Assembly (NCBI GenBank): GCA_002440625.1
Contig: DJUV01000183.1
Coordinates: 1-35,329 of the forward strand
Origin: Rhodobacteraceae bacterium UBA6273
GTDB taxonomy: Bacteria > Pseudomonadota > Alphaproteobacteria > Rhodobacterales > Rhodobacteraceae
Reading direction: 5' to 3'
Length of the DNA stretch: 35,329 bases
In this document: positions 8,743-15,851 of the stretch, piece by piece
Position numbering within the stretch: the first letter of the stretch is position 1
How the letters are laid out: the number at the start of each line of letters is the position of its first letter
Notes under the pieces: generated by a model
What the model was told of the DNA's origin: nothing
The model's input: only the letters and a program-made list of their open reading frames with translations
Databases searched by the model: none
Program-made: the position numbers and the translations under genes

Positions 8743-8775
8743 AGTGGTGTTTATGTTATTCAATCATCGGTCAGG

Positions 8776-9783
8776 CTAATTCAGAAAGTACCCGCGCCTG
8801 CGCAACGTGGAGATGAAGCGCCAGCGGCGGTAGGCGGTGATCGGGAACGCCATCCTGTAGCGGCGACGGGTCTTTTCGATACCGCGTTCGATTCGCGAAG
8901 AATATTCCGGGGCAACGACCTTGGCGAAGGGCCGCAGCTCAGGAAACTCATCGACAAGCGCCGAGTACTGTTTTATGAAACGATTGAACCAAGGCCAGCC
9001 TGCGTTGATCCAGGGCTTTGGCCGGCCGGTGAAATGGATTATGGCAGGATCTGCGTCATTCAGAACACCAAGGTAAATATAATCAGTAATGAAGTTGTAT
9101 CGCGGCGACAGCTGCACGATTCGGTCAGCCATGACGGCGTTCAGCGCACTCTGGTCGTGATACAGGCACTTCTCGGAGTTTTTAAGGAAGAATTCCAGCG
9201 CCTCAGGAAAGACCGAGTCCATGGTTTCACGCGAAAGGGCCAGAATACCGGAGTTGAAGTAGCTACTCTCGCGGACGTGCCCGAGCCCGGGCAGATAATC
9301 CTTTGGATATCTGGCTTTGGTCGCGTAGCCAAGCCAGAGGCTGTCCGGTGCGGCAGCTACCTGACCCTTTGGTACGGTCAGTTCAAGCAAGGCGCCGATG
9401 TCCCCAACGATCTGCGTATCACCGTCCATATAAAGAATATCTTGGTACACGGATGGTAGATATTTAGGCAGCTCAAGCCTGGCCATAGCCGCCGGTGGAA
9501 CATGGCCGGTAAAGCTCCTTGGATCCGGCGAACAAACGTAAGGCATCACGCAGGGCACCAACCCGAGATCGGAAATGAGTTTGGAAAGGCGTGCATAATC
9601 TTCATCCCGGAATCCGTTGAGCGCTACAACAACATCCGCAAGCCCGGATGCCTGTTTCAGGACCTGACGGGCCGAGACGATCGACGGTACAAGAAAACCC
9701 GGGTCAGTGACGTAGACGACACATCGATTCACGGGTGCTGATTGGGAAATAGAATTCATCCGGCGCATTTCGCTTGAAATCAT
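8776..9783 (-). CDS. Glycosyltransferase, GT8-like
   Basis: 335 residues from the ATG at 9783, which has GGGAAC a short distance upstream; an upstream TTG at 9795 is possible but less likely. It would transfer a sugar from a nucleotide sugar to an unknown acceptor in the cytoplasm. Family signs are the metal-binding DxD in ILYMDGDTQIVGD (about residues 116-128), FNSGIL about 75 residues later, CLYHDQSALN, and the C-terminal HFTGRPKPW that closes the active site in GT8 enzymes. The C-terminus is very basic (KTRRRYRM, RRWRF, RRRGY), perhaps for membrane contact. The gene is alone, flanked by unrelated operons, and looks more AT-rich in parts than its neighbours, which hints at acquisition. No polysaccharide genes adjoin it, so the product is unknown. 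Confidence 0.85.
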   Translation of the reverse strand: MISSEMRRMNSISQSAPVNRCVVYVTDPGFLVPSIVSARQVLKQASGLADVVVALNGFRDEDYARLSKLISDLGLVPCVMPYVCSPDPRSFTGHVPPAAMARLELPKYLPSVYQDILYMDGDTQIVGDIGALLELTVPKGQVAAAPDSLWLGYATKARYPKDYLPGLGHVRESSYFNSGILALSRETMDSVFPEALEFFLKNSEKCLYHDQSALNAVMADRIVQLSPRYNFITDYIYLGVLNDADPAIIHFTGRPKPWINAGWPWFNRFIKQYSALVDEFPELRPFAKVVAPEYSSRIERGIEKTRRRYRMAFPITAYRRWRFISTLRRRGYFLN

Positions 9784-9972
9784 GGTCGTTCCCAAAAGAA
9801 GTCGGGAAAAAAAGAACTATAGCTGCTCATCCTGGATTGTCCAGAGGTCGCGCCCGAAAAACGGCAGCTACCAATCCTCTGGTTGATTAGGTTATAACGG
9901 GAACAAGCATCGCGGGCAGTTGCGGGCTGGCTCAGGCACGAAGTCGGCGTGACATCACGGGAGTAGGAGACC

Positions 9973-10236
9973 ATGAGCGCGGTAGTACGTGACGGGGACG
10001 GCTTCATCGTCGATGCGGCGCTGCTTTCCCGCGCTTTCGGCATTCCGGTGGAGGCGGTCCGCCAGATGATGCGCGACGGCCGCATCACCTCGCGCTGCGA
10101 GGCCGGCATGGACGAGGATGCGGGCCGCTGGCGGCTGACCTTCCTCCATGACGGGCGCACCTGCCGCCTGACGGTGGACGGGGCGGGCGAGATTCTCAAG
10201 CAATCGACCTTCTCCGCCTCGCGCCGCACTGGCTGA
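9973..10236 (+). CDS. Small DUF6522-like protein
   Basis: 87 residues with a ribosome site (GGAG) just before the ATG. The pattern VVRDGDGFIVDAALLSRAFGIP, then a short helix (VEAVRQMMRDGRITSRCE), then strands with WRLTFLHDGRTCRLTVDGAG matches what I recall of DUF6522 proteins in Rhodobacteraceae. That name is from memory and unverified. It is cytoplasmic, with two cysteines (SRCEAG and RTCRL). The helix-like DAALLSRAFGIPVEAVRQMMRDGRI resembles a small DNA-binding or adaptor fold, but no function is known to me. It stands upstream of the DUF5602/cupredoxin/sigma operon in the same direction, with 122 bp between them. Confidence 0.75.
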   Translation: MSAVVRDGDGFIVDAALLSRAFGIPVEAVRQMMRDGRITSRCEAGMDEDAGRWRLTFLHDGRTCRLTVDGAGEILKQSTFSASRRTG

Positions 10237-10280
10237 ACGCACGGCAGTTTCGGGCTGAGAGCGAATTTCCGGCCCGGGCG

Positions 10281-10309
10281 GGAACCTTTCCCGCGCCGCT
10301 GCATCAAAT
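10281..10309 (+). promoter_or_regulatory. Candidate ECF-sigma promoter before the cupredoxin operon
   Basis: GGAACCTTT at 10281-10289 matches the common -35 element of ECF sigma factors. The -10 region would fall at about 10301-10309 (GCATCAAAT), which is not a strong match. The same bases form a small dyad (GCGGGA/TCCCGC). It lies about 50-75 bp before the first gene of an operon that ends in an ECF sigma gene, so autoregulation is plausible. Confidence 0.35.
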
Positions 10310-10358
10310 GGTCCAGGTGCCTCTCGATGGCACCATCGTGAAACCGAAAGGACCAAAG

Positions 10359-10769
10359 ATGAGAACCGCCCTCTTGCTGGCCGCCGCCCTCTTCGCCACC
10401 GCCTCCTTCGCCGAGGATGCGGCGACGCTTGAGAAGTCGCCGCCGCCCGCGCCCTATGTCCAGGTCAGCAAAGCCCTGCCGCTGCCTGAGTTCATCCCCG
10501 GCCTCGGCACGCTTTTCGTCAACCCGGACACGCTGCCCGCCGGCCCGTTCCTGGCCTATGACCATGACGGCAAGCTTTCGGCGACGATCTACATGGTGCC
10601 GCTTGAAGACCTTCAAGGCGGGAAATCCTTCGACGGCCTCGCGGTCGGCGCGCCGTCGGTGACGAGCGTCGACATCTACTTCAACGCCGGCCACGCTGGA
10701 GTCGAGAAACCGCATGCGCATGTGGTCCTTTTCCACGATGACGGCGCCAAGGAGCGGCTTGCGAAATGA
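10359..10769 (+). CDS. Exported DUF5602/TTHB210-like protein
   Basis: 136 residues from the ATG at 10359, chosen because a signal peptide (MRTALLLAAALFATASFA) begins there and AAAGGA lies upstream; the frame is open to an earlier ATG at 10308. The mature part has FIPGLGTLFVNPDTLP, GPFLAYDHDGKL, TIYMVPLED and a His-rich end, KPHAHVVLFHDD. This matches what I recall of DUF5602/TTHB210-like proteins. The Thermus member of that group is, from memory, controlled by an ECF sigma/anti-sigma pair, which fits the ECF sigma gene two genes downstream. The His cluster could bind copper, in keeping with the cupredoxin neighbour. Its stop overlaps the next start (ATGA). Confidence 0.75.
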   Translation: MRTALLLAAALFATASFAEDAATLEKSPPPAPYVQVSKALPLPEFIPGLGTLFVNPDTLPAGPFLAYDHDGKLSATIYMVPLEDLQGGKSFDGLAVGAPSVTSVDIYFNAGHAGVEKPHAHVVLFHDDGAKERLAK

Positions 10770-11287
10770 GTTTTTCGCGGCGCCTTGTCCTTGCACTTGG
10801 GGGTGGCGCGCTCGCCACCCTCGTTTCGCCGGGGCGACCCTGGGCCGGCACCGTGGAGACGGTAGAGATGCGCGGCACGGCGCGGGGCGAACGGATCTGG
10901 TTCGAACCGCGCGGCCTTGCCGTCTCGTCTGGTACCACAATCCGGTTCCTGAACCACGACCCCGGCAACAGCCATACCGCGACGGCCTATCACCCGAGCG
11001 TCCTCGACCGCCTGCGGCGCATCCCGAAGGCGGCGGCGCCCTGGGACAGCGATTTTCTGCTGCCGGGGCAAAGCTTCGAGGTCACGCTGACGGCGCCGGG
11101 CGTCTATGACTTCTACTGCCAGCCGCATGAGCCGATGGGCATGGTCGGGCGCATTGTCGTCGGAACGCCGGAAACCCCCGGCTGGGAGGGGCCGAGTGCC
11201 GACACGACCGACATTGCCGCGGATTCGCTGGCGGTTTTTCCCGCCGTTGCGGATATACTGGCCAAGGGCCGGATCGGAGGCGCCTGA
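10766..11287 (+). CDS. Tat-exported cupredoxin (plastocyanin/azurin-like)
   Basis: 173 residues. It begins with a Tat-type signal (SFSRRLVLALGGG). A single cupredoxin domain follows at about residues 30-132. Type 1 copper ligands are visible: H70 in the GNSHTATAYH loop, then C118, H121 and M126 in YCQPHEPMGM, spaced as in plastocyanin-like proteins. The predicted role is periplasmic electron transfer or copper binding. A C-terminal extension of about 40 residues has no recognised motif. It starts inside the previous gene's stop (ATGA), and the sigma gene begins directly after its own stop. The set looks like one stress-responsive operon. Confidence 0.9.
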   Translation: MSFSRRLVLALGGGALATLVSPGRPWAGTVETVEMRGTARGERIWFEPRGLAVSSGTTIRFLNHDPGNSHTATAYHPSVLDRLRRIPKAAAPWDSDFLLPGQSFEVTLTAPGVYDFYCQPHEPMGMVGRIVVGTPETPGWEGPSADTTDIAADSLAVFPAVADILAKGRIGGA

Positions 11288-11989
11288 ATGACCGTCCACG
11301 CCGCACCGGATTTCAGAGAGCCCTATGGCCCGCAATCGTCCGAGACAGAGCTTGTCGATGCCGTCCGTTCCGGTAGCGAAGCCGCCGTGCGCGAACTTGT
11401 CCGCCGCCTCAACCCCCGGCTTTTTCGCGTTGCGCGCGGCATTGCGCCAAGCGATGCCGAGGCCGAGGAGATCGTTCAGGAAGCCTATCTGACCGCCTTC
11501 ACGCGGATCGACAGGTTCAGGGGCGAGGCGAGGTTTTCGACCTGGATCACCCGCATCGCCATCAATGCCGCCCTGATGCGCGCCCGCCGGGCGCATCCGG
11601 TGGAGGAGTATGACGCCGTGAAGGAAGACGACCAGAACCGCATCCTGAGCTTTCCCGGCCAGCGCCCGGAACTGCCGGACACCGCCCTTGGCCGGGCGCA
11701 GATACGGGCACTTCTGGAACAGGCTGTGGCGGAACTGCCGCCTGACCTCAGGCTCGCCTTCCTGCTCCACGAAGCGGAAGGGTTGAGCGTTCTCGATATC
11801 GCGCGGGATCTCTCGCTCAATCCGGTGACGGTCAAGACCCGGCTCTTTCGCGCCCGCCGTCGCCTGCGTGGCGCGGTGGAGCGGCGCATCCGCGGCGGGT
11901 TCGAGGCGATCTTCCCCTTCGACGGGGCGCGTTGCGCCGGCATGGCGGATCGGGTTTGCGCCGGGTTGCGGAAGATGGGCAAGCTCTGA
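11288..11989 (+). CDS. ECF-family RNA polymerase sigma factor
   Basis: 233 residues. Region 2 is at about residues 25-95 (EIVQEAYLTAFTRIDRF, then ARFSTWITRIAINAALMRARR); a linker to about 130 follows, then region 4 at about 130-190 (LPPDLRLAFLLHEAEGLSVLDIARDLS, TVKTRLFRARRRLR). Regions 1.1, 1.2 and 3 are absent, as expected for ECF factors. About 35 extra residues after region 4 carry two cysteines (GARCAGMADRVCAGL). No anti-sigma gene is adjacent: the upstream neighbours are a cupredoxin and a DUF5602-like protein, the downstream one a membrane protein. Control could come through the C-terminal extension, or through a distant anti-sigma factor. The start has GGAGG upstream and abuts the previous stop. 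Confidence 0.93.
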   Translation: MTVHAAPDFREPYGPQSSETELVDAVRSGSEAAVRELVRRLNPRLFRVARGIAPSDAEAEEIVQEAYLTAFTRIDRFRGEARFSTWITRIAINAALMRARRAHPVEEYDAVKEDDQNRILSFPGQRPELPDTALGRAQIRALLEQAVAELPPDLRLAFLLHEAEGLSVLDIARDLSLNPVTVKTRLFRARRRLRGAVERRIRGGFEAIFPFDGARCAGMADRVCAGLRKMGKL

Positions 11990-12088
11990 AGGCAGGAGGC
12001 CGCGAAGGGGCTTGTGGCGCAGCGGCAATCGGCACTGGACTCCGGCCATAAGGCGCGGTCAAAGTCCCCCCGCGAGACGGGACGGAAC

Positions 12089-13270
12089 ATGGACCACCGA
12101 GGGGACGTAACAACGCGCCTGCGCCGCCTTCTTGGGGCATTGGGACCGGCCATTGGCGCCGGCTCGCTTGTCGATCTGGCGCGCGGCCCCTTGGGTTCTG
12201 GCGTTGCCCTTGTCGCTACCGGGGCGCTGCTACTTCTGCCGGGGCTTGACCGGGGCGCAGGGTTTTTCGTGATCGCCCCATTCGGCGCTTCGGCCGTCCT
12301 GCTTTTCGCCGTGCCGAACAGCCCCCTGGCGCAGCCTTGGTCGGCGATTGTCGGCAATGGCATTTCTGCCTTCATGGCGGTCGCCGTCATGAAACTGGTG
12401 CGCGATCCGGTGGCCTCGGTCGCAATCGCGCTCAGCCTCGCGATCTTTGCGATGATCCTTCTCAGGGCGCTGCACCCGCCCGGCGGCGCGGTGGCGCTGG
12501 TGGCGGCGCTGGATCCGAGCATCGTCGACCGGCTTGGCTTCAGCTTCGTCCTCGCCCCGGTTGTCGCGGGAACGGCGGTGCTGGTCGGCCTCGCCATGCT
12601 CTGGCACCTGATGACCGGGCGGGTCTATCCCTTCCGCCAGCCTGCCGATGCCGGTCCGCATCACACCGCCGACAAGCCGCCCGCCCAGCGACTTGGCCTC
12701 GGCACGGACGACCTGCGCCAGATTCTGGACAGTTACCGCCAGTCGACCAACCTTGGTGTCGAGGATCTGGGCCGGCTCATCGCCGCTGCGGAACAGCTTG
12801 CGGCGGCGCACAGCATGCACGACCTCCGTTGCGAGGATTTCATGTCGCGCGACCTTGTGACCGTCTCGCCCGACACGCCGGCTGGCCGGGTGGCGGCACT
12901 TTTCCGAAAGCACGGATTCACCTCGATTCCGGTGGTCGAGAAGGGCGATGTGCTCCGGGGCGTCATCTTCCAGATCGACCTCATCCGCAGCGCCCGTCGC
13001 GCCGCGCAGCGGGATCATCGCGGGTTCTTCCAGATGCTGACCCTGCTGAGCGGACCGAACGGCAAGGCGGTGCCGAGGGCGCGCGATATCATGTCGACCG
13101 GGCTACCGACCGTCAGCAAGGAGACGCCCGCCGGCGCGCTCTTGTCGCTCCTTGAGGATGGTCAGGCCGAGGCCGTCCCGGTCATGGAGGGCGACCGCAT
13201 CATCGGAATCGTCACCCGCTCGGACCTTGTGTCCGCGCTTGCCCGCGACGTTGCGCGCCACGCCGCCTGA
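12089..13270 (+). CDS. HPP-family membrane protein with two C-terminal CBS domains
   Basis: 393 residues from the ATG at 12089; a GTG at 12014 would add 25 unlikely residues. Four hydrophobic segments (about residues 15-175) form the HPP domain, with its naming motif in RALHPPGGAVAL. HPP proteins are membrane proteins, and some have been linked to nitrite transport. After a linker and a helical segment come two CBS domains: one from DFMSRDLVTVSPDTP to GVIFQIDLIRSA, the second from DIMSTGLPTVSKETP to GIVTRSDLV. CBS pairs normally bind adenine nucleotides and gate the linked domain. It follows the ECF sigma gene by about 100 bp in the same direction and converges on the protease fusion gene. 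The transported substrate is not evident. Confidence 0.92.
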   Translation: MDHRGDVTTRLRRLLGALGPAIGAGSLVDLARGPLGSGVALVATGALLLLPGLDRGAGFFVIAPFGASAVLLFAVPNSPLAQPWSAIVGNGISAFMAVAVMKLVRDPVASVAIALSLAIFAMILLRALHPPGGAVALVAALDPSIVDRLGFSFVLAPVVAGTAVLVGLAMLWHLMTGRVYPFRQPADAGPHHTADKPPAQRLGLGTDDLRQILDSYRQSTNLGVEDLGRLIAAAEQLAAAHSMHDLRCEDFMSRDLVTVSPDTPAGRVAALFRKHGFTSIPVVEKGDVLRGVIFQIDLIRSARRAAQRDHRGFFQMLTLLSGPNGKAVPRARDIMSTGLPTVSKETPAGALLSLLEDGQAEAVPVMEGDRIIGIVTRSDLVSALARDVARHAA

Positions 13271-13302
13271 GACTGGGCCGGTCCGGGTCAACCGGGGTCC
13301 TG

Positions 13303-15600
13303 TCAGAGATCGCCCGTTGCAAATGAGAGCGTTCCCTGCCACGGCACCGGCGCTGCGTCTGCCGGGCGCCAGCGGCGCAGGATTTCCTGCCGCGCCGCAG
13401 CCCCGCCCGCCCTCGGGTCGATCCGCCCTTTTTCGACCAGCCTTGCGATCATACCGGTGACGATGGCCGCGGCGGCGGAGGTGCCGCCGAAGCCGGCCCC
13501 TTCGACCGTCGAGGAACTGAACGCGCCGGGATCGGCAGCAAAGCCCGCATGACCGAAGAGGTCGGGTGCGGCGACCGATGCGCCATAGGTCAACGGCGAT
13601 GCGGGGTCGGGCAGAACCGGTTTTGCGGCCAGCGGCAGGTCGCCGCCGCTTGGCGCCAGAAGCGCGAGGCCGGGGCCGAACTGGCTGTAGGCGGCGTGGT
13701 GGAGGACTTTGACACCGGCTCCTGCCGGCTCTTCTGGCACAGCTGCGCCGACAACGATTATCCCGGTGCCGGCGAAGGGGTCTGACCCGAAGGCCATGTC
13801 GGCCCTGCGCAGCGCCGACCCGCCGAGATGGCCGACGATGTTGGCGCCGAAGGGCAAGGTGCCTGTTTGTGCGGCTTCCTCCATCGCGCCGTCGAAATCG
13901 CCGTAAGCGGCCTCGAACAGCAGGAAATGCGCAAATAGCCAGCAAAGCGCCGTCAGCCGTGCGAAGTCCTCGTCGGTCTCCGAGGCCCGCTTTTCAGGCC
14001 AGATCGACTGCAGAAGCCTCGCACAGTCAAACGGATTGCCGGGATAGGAGAGGGTGGAGGTGCCGTCGTTCCCCGCCGGGATCACGACCGGCACCACATC
14101 GCTGACGAGAAGTAGCGACAGAAGGAAGGGATCACAGATCGGCTTTTCGCTATGGCCGTAGGCCGCCCACGCCGCCTTGATGCCCGCAGACGTCCCCAAG
14201 TCCGTCGGCAGCTTCGCCGCGATCTCCAGAAGCTCTGCCCGGCTGAGAAATTCCTCAGGCTCCGGGTGGCGGAAGTCGGGCGCGACGAGAAAGACGCAAG
14301 GCCGCTCGTCCTCCAGAAGCAGCATGTTGAGGACGAGCGAGGCGAGCGTCAGCCGGCTCTCATGGCTGTCGTTCAGGAGTGTCTGGATCCGCGCGGCGCT
14401 GATCCGCGCGCCGCGGCAGACGCCGTGGGGCGCATGTCTGCCCTGTCCGGCGATGATGCCGGCCATCGCCGAGCCGTGGCCGGTTCCCGATGAACCGAAA
14501 GCCGTGCATTCACGTTCCGGCACCGGAAAATCGGCGTTGAAGCGGCGGTCTTTCAGCACCACTGAATGCCCGTCGTCGTCGACGAGATCCGGGTGGCCGA
14601 CGTCAATGCCGGTGTCGATCATGGCAACGACCGGATGCGATCCACCCCCGGATGCAGAGGCCGCTTCGGCGCTGAGGCCGATCGCGGTCAGGTGCCAGCT
14701 TGGCGGAGGCGCCGCCGTGCCTGCCGTGCCCGTTTCGCCGTATCGACGGAGCGTTGCCTGCTTCCGCGACAAGGGGCCGCCAACGTTGCTGTGGGCGGAC
14801 CAATCCTCGACAGCGGCGTCGAAGACATCCCAGAAAATCGTCCTGAGGACCGGGAACACAAGGCGTGCGATCAACTCGCCGGATTCGCTGTCGGTCCGGT
14901 AATGGACGCCGAGGAATTCGCGGTTCTCTGCGATCCGCGCGGCGGTGTCGATGAAGTCGGCCGACAGCTGGCCGTTGTCGCCAGTCACATCGACAAGCGC
15001 GTAGGCGACCAGATGCGACTGGAGCGAATGGCCGCTGGGGTAGCTGGCGTGATTGGGAACGGTGATGGCGGGGTTGATCCGCGCATCCGCCAGAAACGGG
15101 CGGGTCCGGTCAAACTTTTCCTTGAAATGGGCAACGATGAAATGGCCGGCGGTTTCCATCAGGCTCGCCAGCCGCAGGAGGCCGGAGGGAATGCCGGCGG
15201 CGTTCACGAAGCTGGCGAAGAACGGCGTGATGATGTCGTCGGCCTGATCGACCGCCTCCTGCAACCGGGCCGCCGCATCCGGCGCGCCGCTGTCACGCAG
15301 CGCCTGAAAGGCAAGAACCTCGGCGATCTCTTCGGCAAGGCGGTCGCCGACCTCTGCCGGAGGCTCAAGGATCACGGCAAGCGGCATGGCCGGGCCGCCG
15401 CCCGGTGCCAGAAGCTCGTCAGTGGCGGCGAGGATCAGGTGGAAGTTGTCGTGCAGCCGCCGCACATATTTCGCCTCATCGACCGCGAAGGCATCGAGGT
15501 TGAGACCGGACTGCCCTCTGTCACCGGCCACCCGGGCCTTGGTTTTCGTCTTGGTCTTCGTCTTGGTCTTGGTTTTCGTTTTGGTTTTTGTCTTGGTCAT
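13303..15600 (-). CDS. PAP2/vanadium-haloperoxidase-like domain fused to subtilisin-like (S8) protease, with Thr-Lys repeat leader
   Basis: 765 residues in one frame. Residues 2-21 are ten Thr-Lys pairs. Residues about 30-265 are a PAP2/vanadium-haloperoxidase-type domain with its three motifs intact: K160-x6-R167-P168, SYPSGHS with H191, and R227-x5-H233-x3-D237. Residues about 320-745 are a subtilisin-like protease with D329 (VAMIDTGIDVGHPDL), H375 (TGHGSAMAGIIAG), oxyanion N511 (IPAGND) and S708 (GFGGTSAAAAI). Both halves therefore look active. No signal peptide or pro-domain precedes either, so it is probably cytoplasmic, or exported by an unknown route. A purine-rich AGAAGG site precedes the ATG, which overlaps the stop of the 84-residue gene (ATGA). 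Each family is well known; the combination is not one I recognise. The substrate and trigger are unknown. Confidence 0.93.
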   Translation of the reverse strand: MTKTKTKTKTKTKTKTKTKTKARVAGDRGQSGLNLDAFAVDEAKYVRRLHDNFHLILAATDELLAPGGGPAMPLAVILEPPAEVGDRLAEEIAEVLAFQALRDSGAPDAAARLQEAVDQADDIITPFFASFVNAAGIPSGLLRLASLMETAGHFIVAHFKEKFDRTRPFLADARINPAITVPNHASYPSGHSLQSHLVAYALVDVTGDNGQLSADFIDTAARIAENREFLGVHYRTDSESGELIARLVFPVLRTIFWDVFDAAVEDWSAHSNVGGPLSRKQATLRRYGETGTAGTAAPPPSWHLTAIGLSAEAASASGGGSHPVVAMIDTGIDVGHPDLVDDDGHSVVLKDRRFNADFPVPERECTAFGSSGTGHGSAMAGIIAGQGRHAPHGVCRGARISAARIQTLLNDSHESRLTLASLVLNMLLLEDERPCVFLVAPDFRHPEPEEFLSRAELLEIAAKLPTDLGTSAGIKAAWAAYGHSEKPICDPFLLSLLLVSDVVPVVIPAGNDGTSTLSYPGNPFDCARLLQSIWPEKRASETDEDFARLTALCWLFAHFLLFEAAYGDFDGAMEEAAQTGTLPFGANIVGHLGGSALRRADMAFGSDPFAGTGIIVVGAAVPEEPAGAGVKVLHHAAYSQFGPGLALLAPSGGDLPLAAKPVLPDPASPLTYGASVAAPDLFGHAGFAADPGAFSSSTVEGAGFGGTSAAAAIVTGMIARLVEKGRIDPRAGGAAARQEILRRWRPADAAPVPWQGTLSFATGDL
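15538..15597 (-). repeat. Imperfect hexanucleotide repeat encoding ten Thr-Lys pairs
   Basis: Ten tandem hexamers of the form ACN-AAR encode residues 2-21 of the protease fusion. Third positions vary (AAG/AAA, ACC/ACG/ACA), so the peptide repeat is perfect while the DNA is imperfect. Loss or gain of a hexamer keeps the frame, so this would change leader length rather than switch the gene off. Confidence 0.9.
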
Positions 15601-15851
15601 GATCCTTCTCCCCCGTCGGGCGGCGGGATCAGCACGACCGATCCGCGCGGGATGATGCCGGCGTTCGCCTTGGCGAAATAGAGCCGTTCGAGCGATCCTT
15701 CCCGGAAACGTTCGGTGCCCTCTACTTCTGTCAACAAGGCCGGAAACCTGTTCCGCGCTTCCTTGCGCAAAGAGACCTGCAAACCCGTGAACAGCGCTTC
15801 GACAGCCGACCTGCCTTCGGCGCCAGCTTCACGATCGGTATTGTCCTCCAT
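15597..15851 (-). CDS. 84-residue protein of unknown function in the SARP/protease operon
   Basis: 84 residues from the ATG at 15851, which has a strong ribosome site (GGGAGG, 6 nt upstream). The first 23 bp overlap the end of the SARP gene, and its stop overlaps the start of the protease fusion (ATGA), so three genes are translationally coupled. The protein is hydrophilic, with an acidic start (MEDNTDREAGAEG), an amphipathic helix (AVEALFTGLQVSLRKEARNRF) and a C-terminal part, LERLYFAKANAGIIPRGSVV, that ends in LIPPPDGGEGS. The last part loosely recalls a LysM or phage-tail-X pattern (aNpg, pGtvv, lP), too weak to name. No signal peptide or membrane segment. It could be a partner, inhibitor or substrate of the fusion protein. 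Confidence 0.75.
   Translation of the reverse strand: MEDNTDREAGAEGRSAVEALFTGLQVSLRKEARNRFPALLTEVEGTERFREGSLERLYFAKANAGIIPRGSVVLIPPPDGGEGS

Noticed and set aside
15538..15597. Phase-variable switch in the Thr-Lys tract
   Set aside because: The unit is 6 bp, so slippage keeps the frame, and synonymous variation makes slippage less likely.
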